Below, one piece after another: positions 11,901 through 24,979 of a stretch of 64,000 nt of DNA. Each line of letters opens with the position of its first letter. Positions within the stretch are counted from its first letter, which is position 1. A model generated the notes under the pieces. That model saw only the letters and a list, made by a program, of their open reading frames with translations, was not told the origin of the DNA and did not search any database. The DNA is from Botrytis cinerea B05.10 (Eukaryota > Ascomycota > Leotiomycetes > Helotiales > Sclerotiniaceae), in the NCBI RefSeq assembly GCF_000143535.2, contig NC_037310.1, positions 3,968,001 through 4,032,000 on the forward strand. Reading direction: 5' to 3'. A program made the translations under genes and the position numbers.

Positions 11901-14900
11901 CTGGAATGAATCTCCGCCACTGCAAGCCAACATTCTTCACCTTGTCGAGGCTATCTCGAGATCTCTAGAAGGTGAATTCAAGGTTTATCTGGCTAGCCTA
12001 TTGCCACTCATGCTGGGCGTGCTCGAAAAGGATACTACAACAAGGCGACTTCCTTCAGAGCGTGTGCTGCATGCTTTCCTGGTGTTTGGCCCTAGCGCTG
12101 AGGAGTATATGCATTTGATCGTGCCTGTTATCGTTAACGTATTTGAGAAACCTCAGCAACCTTCGTTTATCCGAAAAGCCGCGATTGAAACTATCGGTAA
12201 GATCTCAAGACATGTCAACCTGAATGATTACGCCTCGAAAATCATACACCCCCTCTCAAGAGTTTTGGCTGGTAGTGATAGCTCATTGAGATTGGCATCA
12301 CTCGATACCCTTTGTGCTCTAATATTTCAGCTCGGAAGGGATTATCTACACTTCGCCGGCACAATCAACAAAGTTCTCAACAGTCACCAAATTCAGCATC
12401 AAAACTACGAACTGTTGGTCAGTAAACTCCAAAAAGGAGAACCTTTGCCACAAGATCTCAGTGCTGAGGAACGTTATTTGAATCAATCCGATGAAGTCGA
12501 TTTCTCGGATGTTTCCAATAAAAAACTGGATAGCAATCCTGTCCACTTGAAGGCTGCTTGGGATGCAACAGGGAAATCCACCAAGGAGGATTGGCAGGAA
12601 TGGATGCGCAAATTTAGTGCATCTGTATTATTGGAGTCACCAAATCACGCACTCAGATCATGTGCTCAACTGGCTTCAGTATATCCACCCCTTGCAAGAG
12701 AACTGTTCAATTCTGCTTTCGTCTCATGTTGGGGAGAGTTATTCGAAGGGTACCAGGATGATCTGATACAGAATATTGAAATGGCGATCAAATCGCCTCA
12801 CGTCACTCCTGATCTTTTGGGCATCTTGCTGAACCTTGCAGAGTTCATGGAGCACGACGATAAAGCCTTGCCAATCGATATAAGAGTTCTGGGACGAGAG
12901 GCTGGTAGGTGCCATGCCTGGGCCAAGGCTCTTCACTACAAGGAGCTGGAGTTTTGTCAAGATCAAACTAGTGGAGCCGTTGAAGCATTGATTCAAATTA
13001 ACAATCAGCTACAACAGTATGATGCTGCAATAGGTATTTTACGAAAAGCGCAACTCTACAAGGATGGTATCACATTACGAGAGACTTGGTTTGAGAAGCT
13101 CGAGAGATGGGAAGAGGCTCTCGAATTTTACAAGAGGCGCGAAGAAGATTTTCCAGACCAAGCAGAGACTTTTGACGTTATAATGGGTAAAATGAGATGT
13201 CTGCACGCATTGGGAGAGTGGGAGTCACTCTCGGCCTTGGCTGAGGATAAATGGCATACCTCGTCACTCGAGATCAAGAGAGCCATTGCTCCTTTGGCTA
13301 CAGCAGCTGCTTGGGGTCTCAGAAAGTGGGATCTTATGGACGATTACCTAAGTGTTATGAAGAGTCACACACCAGATCGATCATTCTTTGGCGCAATTCT
13401 TGCATTGCATCGCAATCAATTTCGCGAGGCTGCTCTTTTCGTTCAAAAGGCCAGAGAGGGACTAGACACAGAATTGAGTGCTTTGGTCAGCGAGTCTTAT
13501 AACAGAGCCTACACGGTTGTTGTTCGGGTACAGATGCTTGCAGAGTTGGAAGAACTCAGTATATATAAGCAGAGCAATAACAACCCAGCGAAACAGGAAG
13601 TTATGCGTCAAACTTGGGAGACTCGTTTGCTCGGATGCCAACGGAATGTTGAGGTCTGGCAGAGAATGTTGAAGTTGAGAGCTCTGGTCATAACCCCCAT
13701 GGAAAACATGCAGATGTCTATCAAATTCGCGAACCTATGTAGGAAGTCAGGACGAATGGGATTGGCCGAAAAACACCTCAAAACTCTGATGGGCGGCGAT
13801 GAGAGCCTGGATGTGGTATTGCCTCAGATTGTGGAGAGTGCAAACGGAGATCGACGAGTCAGGGTTTCAAATAAACATATTGAAGCTCCAGTTCAGTATG
13901 CTATATTGAAGTTCCACTGGGCCGTGGGCAAACAATCCCAAGCATTGGAAGCTCTTAAGATATTTACATCTGGCCTGGCAGAGAAACTACAACAAGCACA
14001 AATCGCAACTCAAGGGGGCATCATAAACGACATGCATGCCATGAACCTTCATAACGGTACAAATGGGATGATGAACGGAAATGGATACGCCAATGGTCTC
14101 GGGGCAAATGCTCACAGCCTGCTAACACCAAAGGGTTTGGCTGACCATACCACACTCCTTGCTAGGTGCTGTCTCAAGCAAGGAGAATGGCAAGTTGCCC
14201 AGAAGAAGGGTAATTGGCAAAATGACAATCTTAACGATATCCTTGCATCGTATAAAGCAGCCACTCACTTCAATCCACAATGGTACAAGGCATGGCATGC
14301 TTGGGCTTTAGCAAACTTTGAAATTGTCCAGGCGGTTCAGACAGACCCCGGGCATGAGTTGCATGATGTCAATGGTGGTAATGTCGTCGTTAATCACGTC
14401 GTTCCTGCTGTTCGTGGTTTCTTCAAGTCAATTGCTCTGTCGCAGGGAAGCTCTTTGCAAGATACCTTACGCCTTCTCACCCTTTGGTTCGCTCATGGTG
14501 GCCATGCAGAAGTCAATCAAGCCGTTACCGAAGGCTTTTCTTCTGTTAGTGTTGACACTTGGTTAGAAGTCATTCCCCAACTTATTGCACGCATCAACCA
14601 ACCAAATGCTCGCGTTCGCGCTTCTATTCATAATTTACTTGCAGATGTTGGTAGAGCTCACCCGCAAGCACTAGTCTATCCATTAACTGTCGCCATGAAA
14701 TCCGCCCCCAATACACGTCGTTCACGATCAGCTATGCAAATTATGGATAGTATGCGACAACACAGTCCGAAATTGGTAGACCAAGCAGATCTTGTCAGTA
14801 AAGAGTTGATTCGTGTGGCAGTATTATGGCACGAGCAATGGCACGAAGGTCTTGAAGAGGCATCCAGACTGTACTTTGGCGACCACAACATCGAGGGTAT

Positions 14901-16505
14901 GTTCAATACACTCGCACCTTTACACGATATGCTCGACAACGGCCCAGAGACCTTGCGAGAAATCTCCTTCGCTCAAACATTCGGTCGTGATCTTCAAGAG
15001 GCTCGAGAATGGTGTATCACCTACCAAAGAACGAAAGATCTTGGAGATATCAATCAAGCTTGGGATCTATACTATCAAGTCTTCAGAAGGATCGCACGCC
15101 AATTACCGCAGCTTAACAATCTTGAGTTGGCTTATGTGTCCCCTAAGCTTCTCAATGCTCATGATCTTGAGTTGGCTGTCCCCGGAACGTATCAAAGTGG
15201 AAAGCGTATCATATCAATCGTCAATTTCGATAGCAACTTTAGTGTTATTTCTTCCAAGCAACGTCCAAGAAAACTCAGTCTGAAGGGAAGTGATGGTGTC
15301 GCTTATGTCTTTTGTCTTAAGGGACACGAAGATATTCGACAGGATGAACGTGTCATGCAATTGTTTGGTCTCTGTAATACCTTACTCACCAGCGATTCGG
15401 AGTCTTATAAACGTCATCTTAACATACAAAGATATCCTGCCATTCCACTGTCCCAGAATTCCGGTCTTCTTGGTTGGGTACCCAACAGTGATACCCTACA
15501 TGTCCTCATTCGAGAGTACAGAGAAAGTAGGAAGATCTTGCTCAACATCGAACACCGCATTATGTTACAAATGGCCCCTGATTATGACAATCTTACACTT
15601 ATGCAAAAAGTTGAAGTCTTTGGTTATGCTCTCGATAATACAACTGGTCAAGATCTTTATCGTGTACTTTGGCTAAAGAGCAAGAGTTCTGAATCCTGGC
15701 TTGAGAGGCGCACAAACTATACCAGATCATTGGGAGTGATGTCTATGGTCGGATACATTCTTGGTCTTGGTGATCGTCATCCTTCGAATTTGATGCTCGA
15801 TCGAATAACCGGTAACATCGTTCATATTGATTTTGGAGACTGTTTCGAAGTTGCCATGACTCGTGAAAAATACCCCGAACGCGTTCCGTTCAGGTTGACA
15901 AGGATGTTGACATATGCTATGGAAGTCAGCAATATTGAAGGAAGCTTTAGAATTACCTGCGAAAATGTGATGAGAGTATTGAGAGAGAACAAGGAGTCTT
16001 TGATGGCAGTTCTTGAGGCTGTGAGTTTAATTCCATTTCCTTTAAAGACATACTGCTAACAAATTAGTTCATCCATGACCCCCTCCTTAATTGGCGTTTG
16101 AACGGTGAAGCTTCACCTGTAGGACCTAACTTCCGATCAGAGCGCCGGGAATCTATTATCGCTGCCCAGAATCGTAGACCTTCAACAATGGACGAATTCG
16201 TTCAACCTGCAGCGTTAACTGCGGATGCTGGAGATCCTATTGCAGCTCCGGGTGGACCACCAGCTTCGCGTCCTCGTGCAAGGACGAATTCCACGACTCA
16301 AGGCCCTCAGGATATCGAGGCACACGAAAATCAGAACACGAGGGCAGTACAAGTACTGGTACGCGTCAAGGAAAAGTTGACGGGGCACGATTTTAAGCCT
16401 GAGGAGGAATTACCATATATTCAGCAAGTTGACAAGTTGTTGATTGAGGCGACAAAGTTGGAAAACCTTTGTCAACATTATATTGGTTGGTGTAGTTTTT
16501 GGTAA
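8991..16505 (+). CDS. tor: TOR (target of rapamycin) Ser/Thr kinase, five exons
   Basis: I join 8991-9055, 9118-9182, 9241-10189, 10242-16020 and 16068-16505; all four introns are GT-AG and keep the frame, giving about 2,431 residues, the usual TOR length. The start ATG opens a short helical N-terminus, followed by long HEAT repeats, the FAT domain, the FRB domain with LWHEQWHEGLEEASRLYFGD near 1888-1907, and the PIKK kinase domain. Kinase landmarks are GHEDIRQDERVMQLF from about 2054, LGLGDRHPSNLMLD with the catalytic Asp near 2204, and HIDFGD with the metal-binding Asp near 2223. The protein ends in the FATC signature HYIGWCSFW. The FRB Ser (about 1901) whose mutation confers rapamycin resistance in yeast and mammals is present, so FKBP12-rapamycin sensitivity is expected (inference). 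TOR is the kinase of TORC1/TORC2, coupling nutrients to growth at vacuolar and plasma membranes. It is the only TOR gene in this window. Confidence 0.97.
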
Positions 16506-17680
16506 ATTTTTGACCGAAAGTGACTGGCGGATGTGAGTAGCAAGCAACGTTCACTTGCATATACAAGTTGTTACATGATGCATGGACAGGGCGTTTAGGA
16601 CTGGGAATTCGCGATATATGGTGGGTAAATCTGGAATATAAAGCAAAGCGAAGGAAGGGAGACCTGTGTAATACTCTTGTGCATATAAGCAGCTGGTTTT
16701 TAATTCATATCAGAAGATTGTTAATAGCTTCACACTGTTATATTTACGGAAGACTGGAGCACGCGGCGTTGGGAAATAGGGATTTGAGGCGATTCATAGC
16801 TATGGCAGTTGAGAGTTGATGGTCATAGTTCTATGAATATACTTCAAATCTAATCAAGATTAACTCGAATAAACTGTTCCATATCTGTTAGTAATTTGTT
16901 GTCGTGAAACGTATTAATGATTTGAATCAAAATAATCATAAGTAGGAGAGGGGTGGTTTTCTTCTTCAATATGGCTCGTCGCATGTTTGCGCCGACAAAC
17001 TTGACTCGAAAAAAAGAACAAAATATCGAGGCATGTTCCCTGTCGTTGGAAGAACCGGGTAGAGAGCAACGCATTTATAATTGTATTTTTGAATGTGTAT
17101 CACTTTAACCTAAAGAGAACCTTTCCGATGCATGTTCTATCATAATTATTAGAGCATTGATGTCGTCCTCTCTGCTTTTCTGTTGGATGAGGGGAGACTT
17201 CCCCGTCCGCTTATTTAGTTGCTTTCAAACAAGAGAATCAGATGCTAGAAGAATGAACGGGACTATTATAAAATTAGGGAAGTAGGATTGGCTAGATAAG
17301 TTGTATATTTCAAGTATTCACTATTCTATAATCAATATGGCGTAGATTGGACCGAAAAGAAAAAGAAAAAGAGAAAGAAAATTTGAAAGTCGCCAATCAG
17401 GCAATTGTTTTATTCACACAGCGTATGCAATTATCCCTCTTGCATATACAGAACAAACGACAAAGCCTATTATTCAGATTTTGGTTTGCTAGAAATCCAA
17501 TCTTTGATCTGTCACTTTTCCTTAATTGTGCTTTCTATAGTACAACCCCTTCTTTATTTCACATAGTTTCCACGTTCTCAGTTGGAAATCAACTTGACCA
17601 CAATTTATATCTACCACACACAGCATCACCGTACCCCAATTCCGACCTACAAGGAGGAGACGTTTGAAGTACTTGTGAAA
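16506..17680. other. intergenic between TOR and the J-domain gene
   Basis: About 1.2 kb holding the TOR 3' UTR and the promoter of the J-domain gene. Short open frames at 16568-16819 and on the minus strand at 16850-17074 have no family resemblance and I do not call them. A purine-rich tract lies at 17352-17380. Confidence 0.5.
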
Positions 17681-18601
17681 ATGCCTTCGGCCCCAAATTT
17701 CGATCTTTACGAGGCTCTCGAGGTCCCCAGGGATGCGTCTGCACAAGACATTAAAAAATCGTACCGTCGACTAGCAAGAGTCCATCATCCAGATAAGAAT
17801 CTTGAAAATGTCAATGCCACTGAAAAATTTCAAAAGGTGAGTTAGGAATGTTGTCCAGTGCGTACAGTGCGTTCGCACCATAGTTCGTTACGATAGCGCT
17901 CATACTCTACTACATAAACTTAAGTAGCTAATTTGATATGCAAATAGGTACAAGCTGCTTACGAAATACTATCTGATGAGCGTCAACGCAGAGACTATGA
18001 CCAGCCAGTTCTTTTAAATCTGTTTAGTGGTCATGGAAGGCAGTACCACCCACCAGAAAACTACGAAGATGAGTATGATGGGATGGAGGAGATGATGTTC
18101 GACCAATTTCTACGCATTTTCTTTACTCGCGCATCATCAAGACCCGGCTATAACCGATCTGCTGAATTCGAGGCCGAAATGGAACGCAGAGAACGGGAAG
18201 CGAAATTGAGGAGAGAAGCAGAGGCTGCCTGGGAAGCTGATCGAGCCACTGCCCGACTCGAAAAAGCGCGACGAGACGCTGCCGAAAAAGCCAAGCGTGA
18301 CGCCAAAGCCGAGTTGAAAAAGACAATGGAAGATGATGCAGCTAATCTGAAAGAGAAGACTGAGATGGAATACAAGTTGAAGATGGAGCTCATATTTGCT
18401 GCGAACGGTTGTGTCACGGATGCTGAGAAGCAAACGTGCTGCGAGCACTGCTTCTTTTGGCCAAAGGAACATATGAAGAGAAAGTTCAAGTGTTTAACCT
18501 GTGGCCAGAAGAGAGGAATGACACAGTATAAATGCCCATACTGTGCCTTGGCTCTCTGTCAACTGTGTCTTGGTGCAAAAAGGTTTACAAAGAAACTGTA
18601 G
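17681..18601 (+). CDS. J-domain (DnaJ/Hsp40) protein with C-terminal Cys-rich region
   Basis: Two exons, 17681-17836 and 17948-18601, joined in phase 0 across a GT-AG intron, give 269 residues. Residues 6-70 form a J domain: [14 protein letters not shown], helix II with [16 protein letters not shown] (HPD tripeptide at 36-38, which stimulates Hsp70 ATPase), then [19 protein letters not shown] long, strongly charged Ala/Glu/Lys/Arg helix follows (about 125-205), probably coiled coil. The C-terminal part holds Cys pairs (CCEHC, CLTCGQK, CPYC, CQLC) spaced like a zinc-binding module. There is no signal peptide. The layout resembles small fungal J proteins of unknown client. A role as an Hsp70 co-chaperone is inferred from the J domain; the zinc module suggests client or nucleic-acid binding. 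Confidence 0.88.
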
Positions 18602-19251
18602 ACGATAAGTCACCAACCGAAGGAAAGAAACCGCAGATCTACACGAGATCTTTGTAAGTCCCTAATATCTCATGCTGTGGTAAACGTACGTCACGCATAG
18701 CGTGGACAGAATGATCATTGGTAGTTCATGACCTATCAAAGGCGAAGTTTAGTAAAGTTCCAATAGCGTTGAAGTTTCTTCAGAACTCTCATGGTTTCAA
18801 CTTGGGAAGAAAAGTGGGAGAGGAATACCAGATAGAATTACAGGAAAATGATTCATCTTTGGTCATTACTGCGCGGGTCTTTGACATTTCCCAGTGTTCG
18901 CACGAAATTTCAATTTCCATTGTGACTAAATAGTAAGGAAATAAAGTATACCGAATCAAGAATCACCTGTAAATATGGTGCCGTGTACCAACCAGGTGAA
19001 AATCCCCAAAAGTAATATACGACTAGCTTATGGTCTCTTCATTCAAACTAAGAACTAGATCAATCACCACAGCCTCGTAATGTATTAATAATTAAAATTA
19101 CGATTTCCTCATCTTTTATAATTATTTTATTTTGATCAGACAAGCTTCCTTGGCTCAGCTTAATTCTCAATGATGACCACAAAAAAGTACCAAAACCTAA
19201 TTTCTATCGCCATCTGCTTCAAACCATCCAGCCCCCCCTCAATTATACACC
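18602..19251. other. intergenic between convergent genes
   Basis: 650 bp between the 3' ends of the J-domain gene and the transporter. A 71-codon frame at 18718-18933 starts soon after an acceptor-like AG but matches nothing I know and could be noise. The last part is AT-rich, as expected of facing 3' UTRs. Confidence 0.45.
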
Positions 19252-21233
19252 TCACCAAATACGACCATGAATCTGTTTCATATCCTTGACATTGATGTTC
19301 CTCCAGAACATGGTTGAAATAAGAGTAACGAAGTAAAGACAAGTGGCACAGATCAACATCAGCCTTTGAGTGTCCCCATAAGCCTGATTTATAGCATTTC
19401 TTGTGTCACTTCCTAGTGGATAGCTCGACTGCACTACCAAACTACCATAAATTGATGTGAAGTCGTCTTGAGAAGATGCAGGAAGAAGCTCAGCGAGTTT
19501 CACAGGGAATATGCCAGTCCAAAGCGCAGCTGCAATGGTAGATCCTATGGCCCCACCAATACTGGCAATCATGGCTTCCATGGCAAGAACGGCGGGGATG
19601 TGTTGATGAGAGGAGACGGCCATGACGGTCATCTGTTCGCACATAACCAAGGTTCCACCGCCGAAAGCAATAAATATTTGGCACATTACAATATATCCAA
19701 TGTTGGTATCGGGCTGACGGAACTTGATCAATAGACCAACGGCAAGAATAGTGATGGGTACACCAAAGTAAAGAGCCAGCCACTTGAGGCGTCCGTTAAA
19801 TCTGATGATAATTCCAACGACTAGTGCCCAGAAACAAGACCCAATAGTGTAAATGTTTGAAATATAGGTGGCATTCGTAACCGATTGATTGAATACGACG
19901 ATAAGCATGGAATAGAAGTAAGAGTCCCAGATGTACCAAGCTAATTGAAGTCAGATTTTTGGTGAATGATTATTTATTGTGAACGTTTCCAATGATCGGA
20001 ACTGTTAAAAATCCTTTTAAGAAGTGAGTTCGGTATTAAAAAAAAAAGTACGTACCGCAGTAAAGACTAGCAACCATTGTGTAGGTGAAGAATACTGTTC
20101 GATCTTTCATCAATCCCCACGGAATGAAGGTCACAGGCGCAAGGTACATTTCGTACAGTGCGAACGCAATGATTAACAGACCACCGAAAATAATGAAGCA
20201 AATGACCAACGGAGATTTCCACTCGCCCTTCTGATAACTGTACAAACTAAATGTTAGGAGGAACAGAGCGAGGCCAGCAGCAATCAAAAATAGACCGATG
20301 ACATCGAACTCCCTGCAATAATAGATAAATGATTCAGCCCAAGTTCGTCCACTATCAAGCTTTTGAATCAAGCCTTGTTTTTCGGCCTTCTTTTGATGAT
20401 AGTAGAAAAGTCCGAACAAAGGTATGCATATAATTGGAAAAATGATGGCCCATATACCGAAGCCCCATCTGAAACCAATCGTGTTCAAAACACTTTCAGC
20501 AGCAGGTCCATATGCCCAGACCGTAGCAATCCATGGCGAAGATGAGAATGCAATCCACCAGGCTCGATTCTTCAGTTGGGTCGTATCGGCGATGAAGATT
20601 GTAAGCGTAAAGTCAATTCCATTGTACCCAACATAGTAAAAGACTTGAGCTGCGCAGTATGTTTTAACGTCATTACATCCTGCCATCATAACCATACCAA
20701 GAGTAAATGAAGCCACCATGACACAGAAAGCTTGTGGACGACCCCAAATGTCCATGAGTTTCGCATATGGTAGTTTTATGAGTCCAGCTATCAGACTCGA
20801 GATGATGGAAGTCGTTGCCGTGAGGGAGTGGGCCTGGAAAGAGGAGGTTACGTAGGGTGTAAGTGTGCCCGTCAATCCGGACGCAAATGTCAACAGGAAC
20901 TCAATAATCCAGATGCTAGAAAAATACCATTAATAAAACATTAAACAGAAAATATTTCATAATGATGGGCTATACTAACAGAATATAGGCCATAATCAAA
21001 TGATTTCTAGTCCATACTTGATTGATGGCTTCGGCAGCTTGTACACCATGCTGAAATTCTTTGTTGATGACCTCGCTGTCCTTCTTCAAGAGAATATTAG
21101 CTGTGGTTGTAGGCGCTTTCTCTTCGTCGACGCATGAGGTATGAACCGTATCCTCCGCAATAGGTACCTCGTTTGGAGTGAGATTGTTGAATCGAAACCT
21201 CATTTTGCCTTCGCCTGCTGGTTGAGAAACCAA
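19252..21233 (-). CDS. siderophore-iron transporter, SIT-type major facilitator (MirB/Sit1-like)
   Basis: Three exons on the minus strand: 21233-20980, 20915-20056 and 19940-19252. Both introns are GT-AG and the joins keep the frame, giving about 600 residues. A polar N-terminal tail leads into a polytopic membrane protein of the SIT size class, which normally has 14 membrane segments. The C-terminal half has the hallmark run FGGGTLVMCEQMTVMA, then QHIPAVLAMEAMIASIGGAI and GSTIAAALWTGIFPVKLAE, which I recognise from fungal siderophore transporters. These import ferric siderophores (own or foreign hydroxamates) across the plasma membrane by proton symport. An alternative start is Met at 21203. 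Upstream lie three iron-GATA-factor sites, fitting repression in high iron. The exact siderophore cannot be told from sequence. Confidence 0.93.
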
Positions 21234-21651
21234 TAATTCAAGGCTGAAAGATTATCGAAAATGAAGCGAATGACGAAGAATAGAGAAGAGAGACTTGAAG
21301 GGTATTTATTCTCAATATTTTAAAAGGTGGCAATGTAGAGAATGCTCCCAATCACAATAATGGAAAGGAAAAAGTTGAGTGCCAAGGAACACTCGACGTT
21401 AATTTTACGCACATTTCACCGTTCTTTCTAGGCCAACTAACACGGAGAATTGTCTATTATACATCTACAAGCACCCTTGATGAAATCCAAGTGATATGTC
21501 CCGGTCATTTACCCCAGTAGGTGTCAATATCATGCTGCACGCAGTTAGACAAGCAAGCTAGATTTGAAGGTCGAAGTCCGTCCACATTTTTAATCTGATG
21601 GAGCGAGTGGATCCAATCAAACTAGTGGCTGACTTTATCCCCATTTTGATC

Positions 21652-21660
21652 TTATCAGAT
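21652..21660 (-). promoter_or_regulatory. iron-regulatory GATA site, exact match to ATCWGATAA
   Basis: Reads ATCTGATAA on the minus strand, about 420 bp upstream of the transporter start. The consensus ATCWGATAA is the binding site of the fungal iron repressors of the SreA/SRE/Urbs1 family, which shut off siderophore genes when iron is plentiful. Binding here is inferred. Confidence 0.6.
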
Positions 21661-22461
21661 CATCAAATCGTGTGACTAGTGGTTCCCTATGACTAAAGCT
21701 TATGCAGAGCCGGAGAAGAGATCTGTGGTGATGAATTGAATGGTCTGTTTGGGTTGAAGTTCGTTCAATGATAAAAGAACCATGCATTTCCTACTCACCG
21801 AGCCTGATAGAACAAAAACACAGGTCACTAAACCTACAGCCGACATGAATTCTACCTTGGAAATCTCAGACCAATGCTGGAAGAGAAATGTTGAGTGGGG
21901 ACGAGAAGACCATTATCGAGCAGTAGATGTTGAAATGAAGATTGACAATATGAAGAAACTACTACTCCGCCATGTGGCATTTGAGTTTGCGTGGTTTGAC
22001 ACTTGACAGCTCCCTTTGCCCCTCTGGGATCGAGAATCGTCCCCAATATTGTGTATAGGGTTCAAGACTGGATAGCGGGGCAAGATGTCTAATAAGCATG
22101 AGAGATGATCTGTATGTCAAATCACATTCAAGCAACCAAGAAAATTGGTTCGAGGCACAACCTCCAGATTGGTCGAACTAATCCACCAACAGAATCTCTT
22201 GAATATCTCCATTGTAGTATCGCATTGCTAAGTCTAGCGGCGTTAAATTACATCGCCGCAATGGACTTTCCATATGGCATGAGGGCAGCCGACTTCAGCG
22301 ATGAGCATTGGATATCATAGATTTTATCGCCCTTTTATCGTAGGCAATCTTCAATTCTCGTACATCGTACACCACCTCATCTTATCAATCACATCTAATC
22401 AGATGCCCATTTGTGTCCCATCATGAGTTGCGCCAGCAGTAGTGCCCAACATATCCCACTC

Positions 22462-22470
22462 TTATCAGAT
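22462..22470 (-). promoter_or_regulatory. iron-regulatory GATA site, exact match to ATCWGATAA
   Basis: Second exact ATCTGATAA on the minus strand, about 1.2 kb upstream of the transporter and 0.87 kb upstream of the esterase. Confidence 0.55.
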
Positions 22471-22797
22471 GGGATACCACAAGTTTCAAGGTGGGGCTTT
22501 GTCAAGCACTTCACCAGAAGTGGGTTTTGGGCCCGAAGGACTGCACTTTCGTCGCATGGTTTGACCCTTCAAAACTAAAGTTCTCGTTCAATGAACGGCC
22601 ATGGAATCTTCTCTTAACGGAGATATCCAGGCGATAGTTGAGCTTTTCAGGTTAGATTGATGCGAGACAATACCCAACTCGACGTGAAAAGGGTGTTATA
22701 TATTTTTACTTCATTTCGCATTCGGTTAAGATTAAGGTTAGTGCGTGCGTCTAATCTAGTATTGTGTTTGTGTAGTCAGATGTAGAACCAAAAAAAC

Positions 22798-22806
22798 TTA
22801 TCTGAT
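22798..22806 (-). promoter_or_regulatory. iron-regulatory GATA site, exact match to ATCWGATAA
   Basis: Reads ATCAGATAA on the minus strand and overlaps the start of a TCTGA/TCTAA repeat. It lies about 530 bp upstream of the esterase start, so it could serve either gene. Confidence 0.5.
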
Positions 22807-22833
22807 CTGATCTGATCTAATCTAATCTAATCA
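22801..22833. repeat. pentanucleotide repeat (TCTGA)3(TCTAA)3
   Basis: Three TCTGA units followed by three TCTAA units, then TCAGA. The change of G to A half way along is the only difference between the two blocks. The repeat multiplies a near-GATA core. Confidence 0.8.
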
Positions 22834-23336
22834 GACCGCGACTGGTGACCACCATCCTGTGCAAATTTACGAACGAACGATAGTATCACTAGTCATGCTG
22901 TTCTGCCATGATGCTACTTGTGGTTTAAATCAGCTGTTGAAATCTCTAGGATGGAGTGAGTGCGAATAAGATTTTTCTTGCTCAGGTTTTTCGGAATGAA
23001 ACACAGGATCTCTCAGAGCTTGAGAGGTAGTCGATAGGCTTGAGCACCAGCAGAATTCGAATAGTCCTAAGCCTCTCGACCAACTCTAAAACTGTTGCAC
23101 TATACGCCAGATCAAAATCATCCGCGTTTTCAATTATTGATTCACGAGGCTCAATTCAAGTGATTTTGCCAAAATAACATGATAAGTAAGCATTCCGATC
23201 AAACATTATCCTAAGCCGATGTTTATCCGTGTTACAGCTTTACCTCGGCACGTGCTCGCCAACTTCAACTAGCCATCACCAAACATCACTCCTCATAGCA
23301 ACTGCATCTCCGGATTTCAATTTCTCTTTGCCAATC

Positions 23337-24979
23337 ATGTATCCATCCCTTCGTATACTTCTTACTGGTAAGGGGGCTTTATTAGGCCCTGTAATCAAGG
23401 ACAAAACTACGAACGTATCAAAATGTTATCGTTTTTCAAGAGTACCATATGCTTTACCGCCAACAGGTAAAAGACGATGGCGAAAGCCGCTTCCGCTCCC
23501 TTCTAACTTCTCATATGGTCCCGAAAATAATCCGCCGACTTACAATAAGCCTTCTATTTCATGCCCGCAATCTCCGCTACTTGTATCACCAGGCAGCTCG
23601 AGCGAGGATTGTTTACAGTGTAACATCTATATCCCACTTGGTGATCCACCATCAGGTGGTTGGCCAGTGTTCTTCTATATTCGTAGGTGTCATCTCCACA
23701 TTGATTCTAAAATCTATGACTAAGAAACTCAGATGGTGGCTTCCTTCAATACGGCTCCAACAACTCAGACGACCCTTCTTCGTTATTGGCCGAGTCAGAC
23801 GTGAAATGTATTATTGTATGTCCCAATTATAGACTCGGGGTTTTTGGATTTCTAGCAGGTAGGGAACTTTGGGACGATACTTCAGCCGGAAACTTAGGAC
23901 TCTGGGATCAACGAGCCGCGCTTGAATGGACATATGAAAATATCGAGTTCTTTGGTGGCAATAAAGAGAATATCACAGTCGGTGGTTTATCCGCTGGTTC
24001 TTATTCCGCATTTCATCAGCTAGCGTACGACATCGGCCCAAATTCTAAACGCCAAATTATTCGTAGAGTTATTCAATGGTCAAATGGATGTGGCGTTGAG
24101 CCCAAACAAATTTCTGAAGCTCAAGAACAATTTGATGATTTACTTTCTGTTTTGGGAATATCTCGGTCTTTGAGTGGAAGACAGACCGTGGAAGTCCTTC
24201 GCAGCAAAAGCTGTGATGAGTTGATAGTTGCCGTTGGGAAAATGAAGCAAGTCTTTATTCGTCCGGTCCTCGATGGAGAGTTCATCTCCAAGGATTTGTT
24301 CACTAGAATCTATGACGGCTCGTTTGGGAAACGATTCAAAGAACTTGGCATCAAAACCATCATCGGGGATCTTACACAAGAATTTCAGCTCTATAAAAAC
24401 GTGTTTCCCCCACATTCGTATGAGAGATTGATTGACCGTCTGTCATGGGACTATCCACGAAGTATCGCCAAGGCCGTTTGCGCCAAATACAAACCGGACC
24501 ACTCTTCTCCAAATTATCCTAAGGAGCACTGGATTGAAGTCTTTGGCAAATTGTATGCTGACATGCAGATACATTCCACTATGCGCGGCTTTCTTGTCGC
24601 AATATCTTCTGATGTTCCAATTGAGAACATCAATCGATACAGAATCGATTGGAGAACTGAAAGTGTGGACAGAAGGTTGCCTAAAATTGTTGGTGCCACT
24701 CACGGGACGGACATGTCAATTTGGTTCTTTGGGAACGGTGATTTATTGAATGACAATGAGAAGGTCGTATTGAGAGAGTGGTTGAAACCAATGGCTGATT
24801 TCATAAAAGGTGATGATTTTACTTGGGGTACACGGTCAATTAAGGAGGTAAAATTTCTTACTTCAGATGGAGACATTCAGATTAGGAAAGACGATATATT
24901 TCAACAGAGTCTGGATTTGTGGAATGTTTCAAAAGCGGTTATCGAATCTCGAAATCAAAGTAAACAATCTAAGATATGA
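23337..24979 (+). CDS. type-B carboxylesterase (alpha/beta hydrolase)
   Basis: Two exons, 23337-23682 and 23733-24979; the 50-nt GT-AG intron splits the His codon of the oxyanion-hole motif HGG, and splicing restores FFYIHGGFLQYG. Product about 530 residues. Family landmarks: FSRVPYALPP near the N-terminus, SSEDCLQCNIYIP, the HGG at 116-118, NYRLGVFGFL, GNLGLWDQRAALEW, and the nucleophile elbow GLSAGS with Ser near 202. GATHGTDM near 437-444 probably supplies the catalytic His (439). There is no signal peptide, so the enzyme is probably intracellular. Substrate is unknown; these enzymes hydrolyse small-molecule esters. It shares its upstream region with the siderophore transporter and three iron-GATA sites, so a role in releasing iron from an ester siderophore is possible but unproven. 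A start farther upstream at 23229 is not ruled out. Confidence 0.9.

Larger units (their letters stand above)
21234..23336. other. 2.1-kb divergent intergenic region, transporter and esterase promoters
   Basis: Separates the starts of the transporter (minus) and esterase (plus). I find no gene in it; frames at 21782-22006 and 22105-22320 have no family features. It is unusually rich in GATA and GATC-type motifs, with three exact ATCWGATAA sites and a pentanucleotide repeat, listed separately. Confidence 0.6.

Noticed and set aside
18718..18933. possible small gene or third exon of the J-domain gene
   Set aside because: No family match, and the J-domain gene already has a proper stop after its Cys-rich end.
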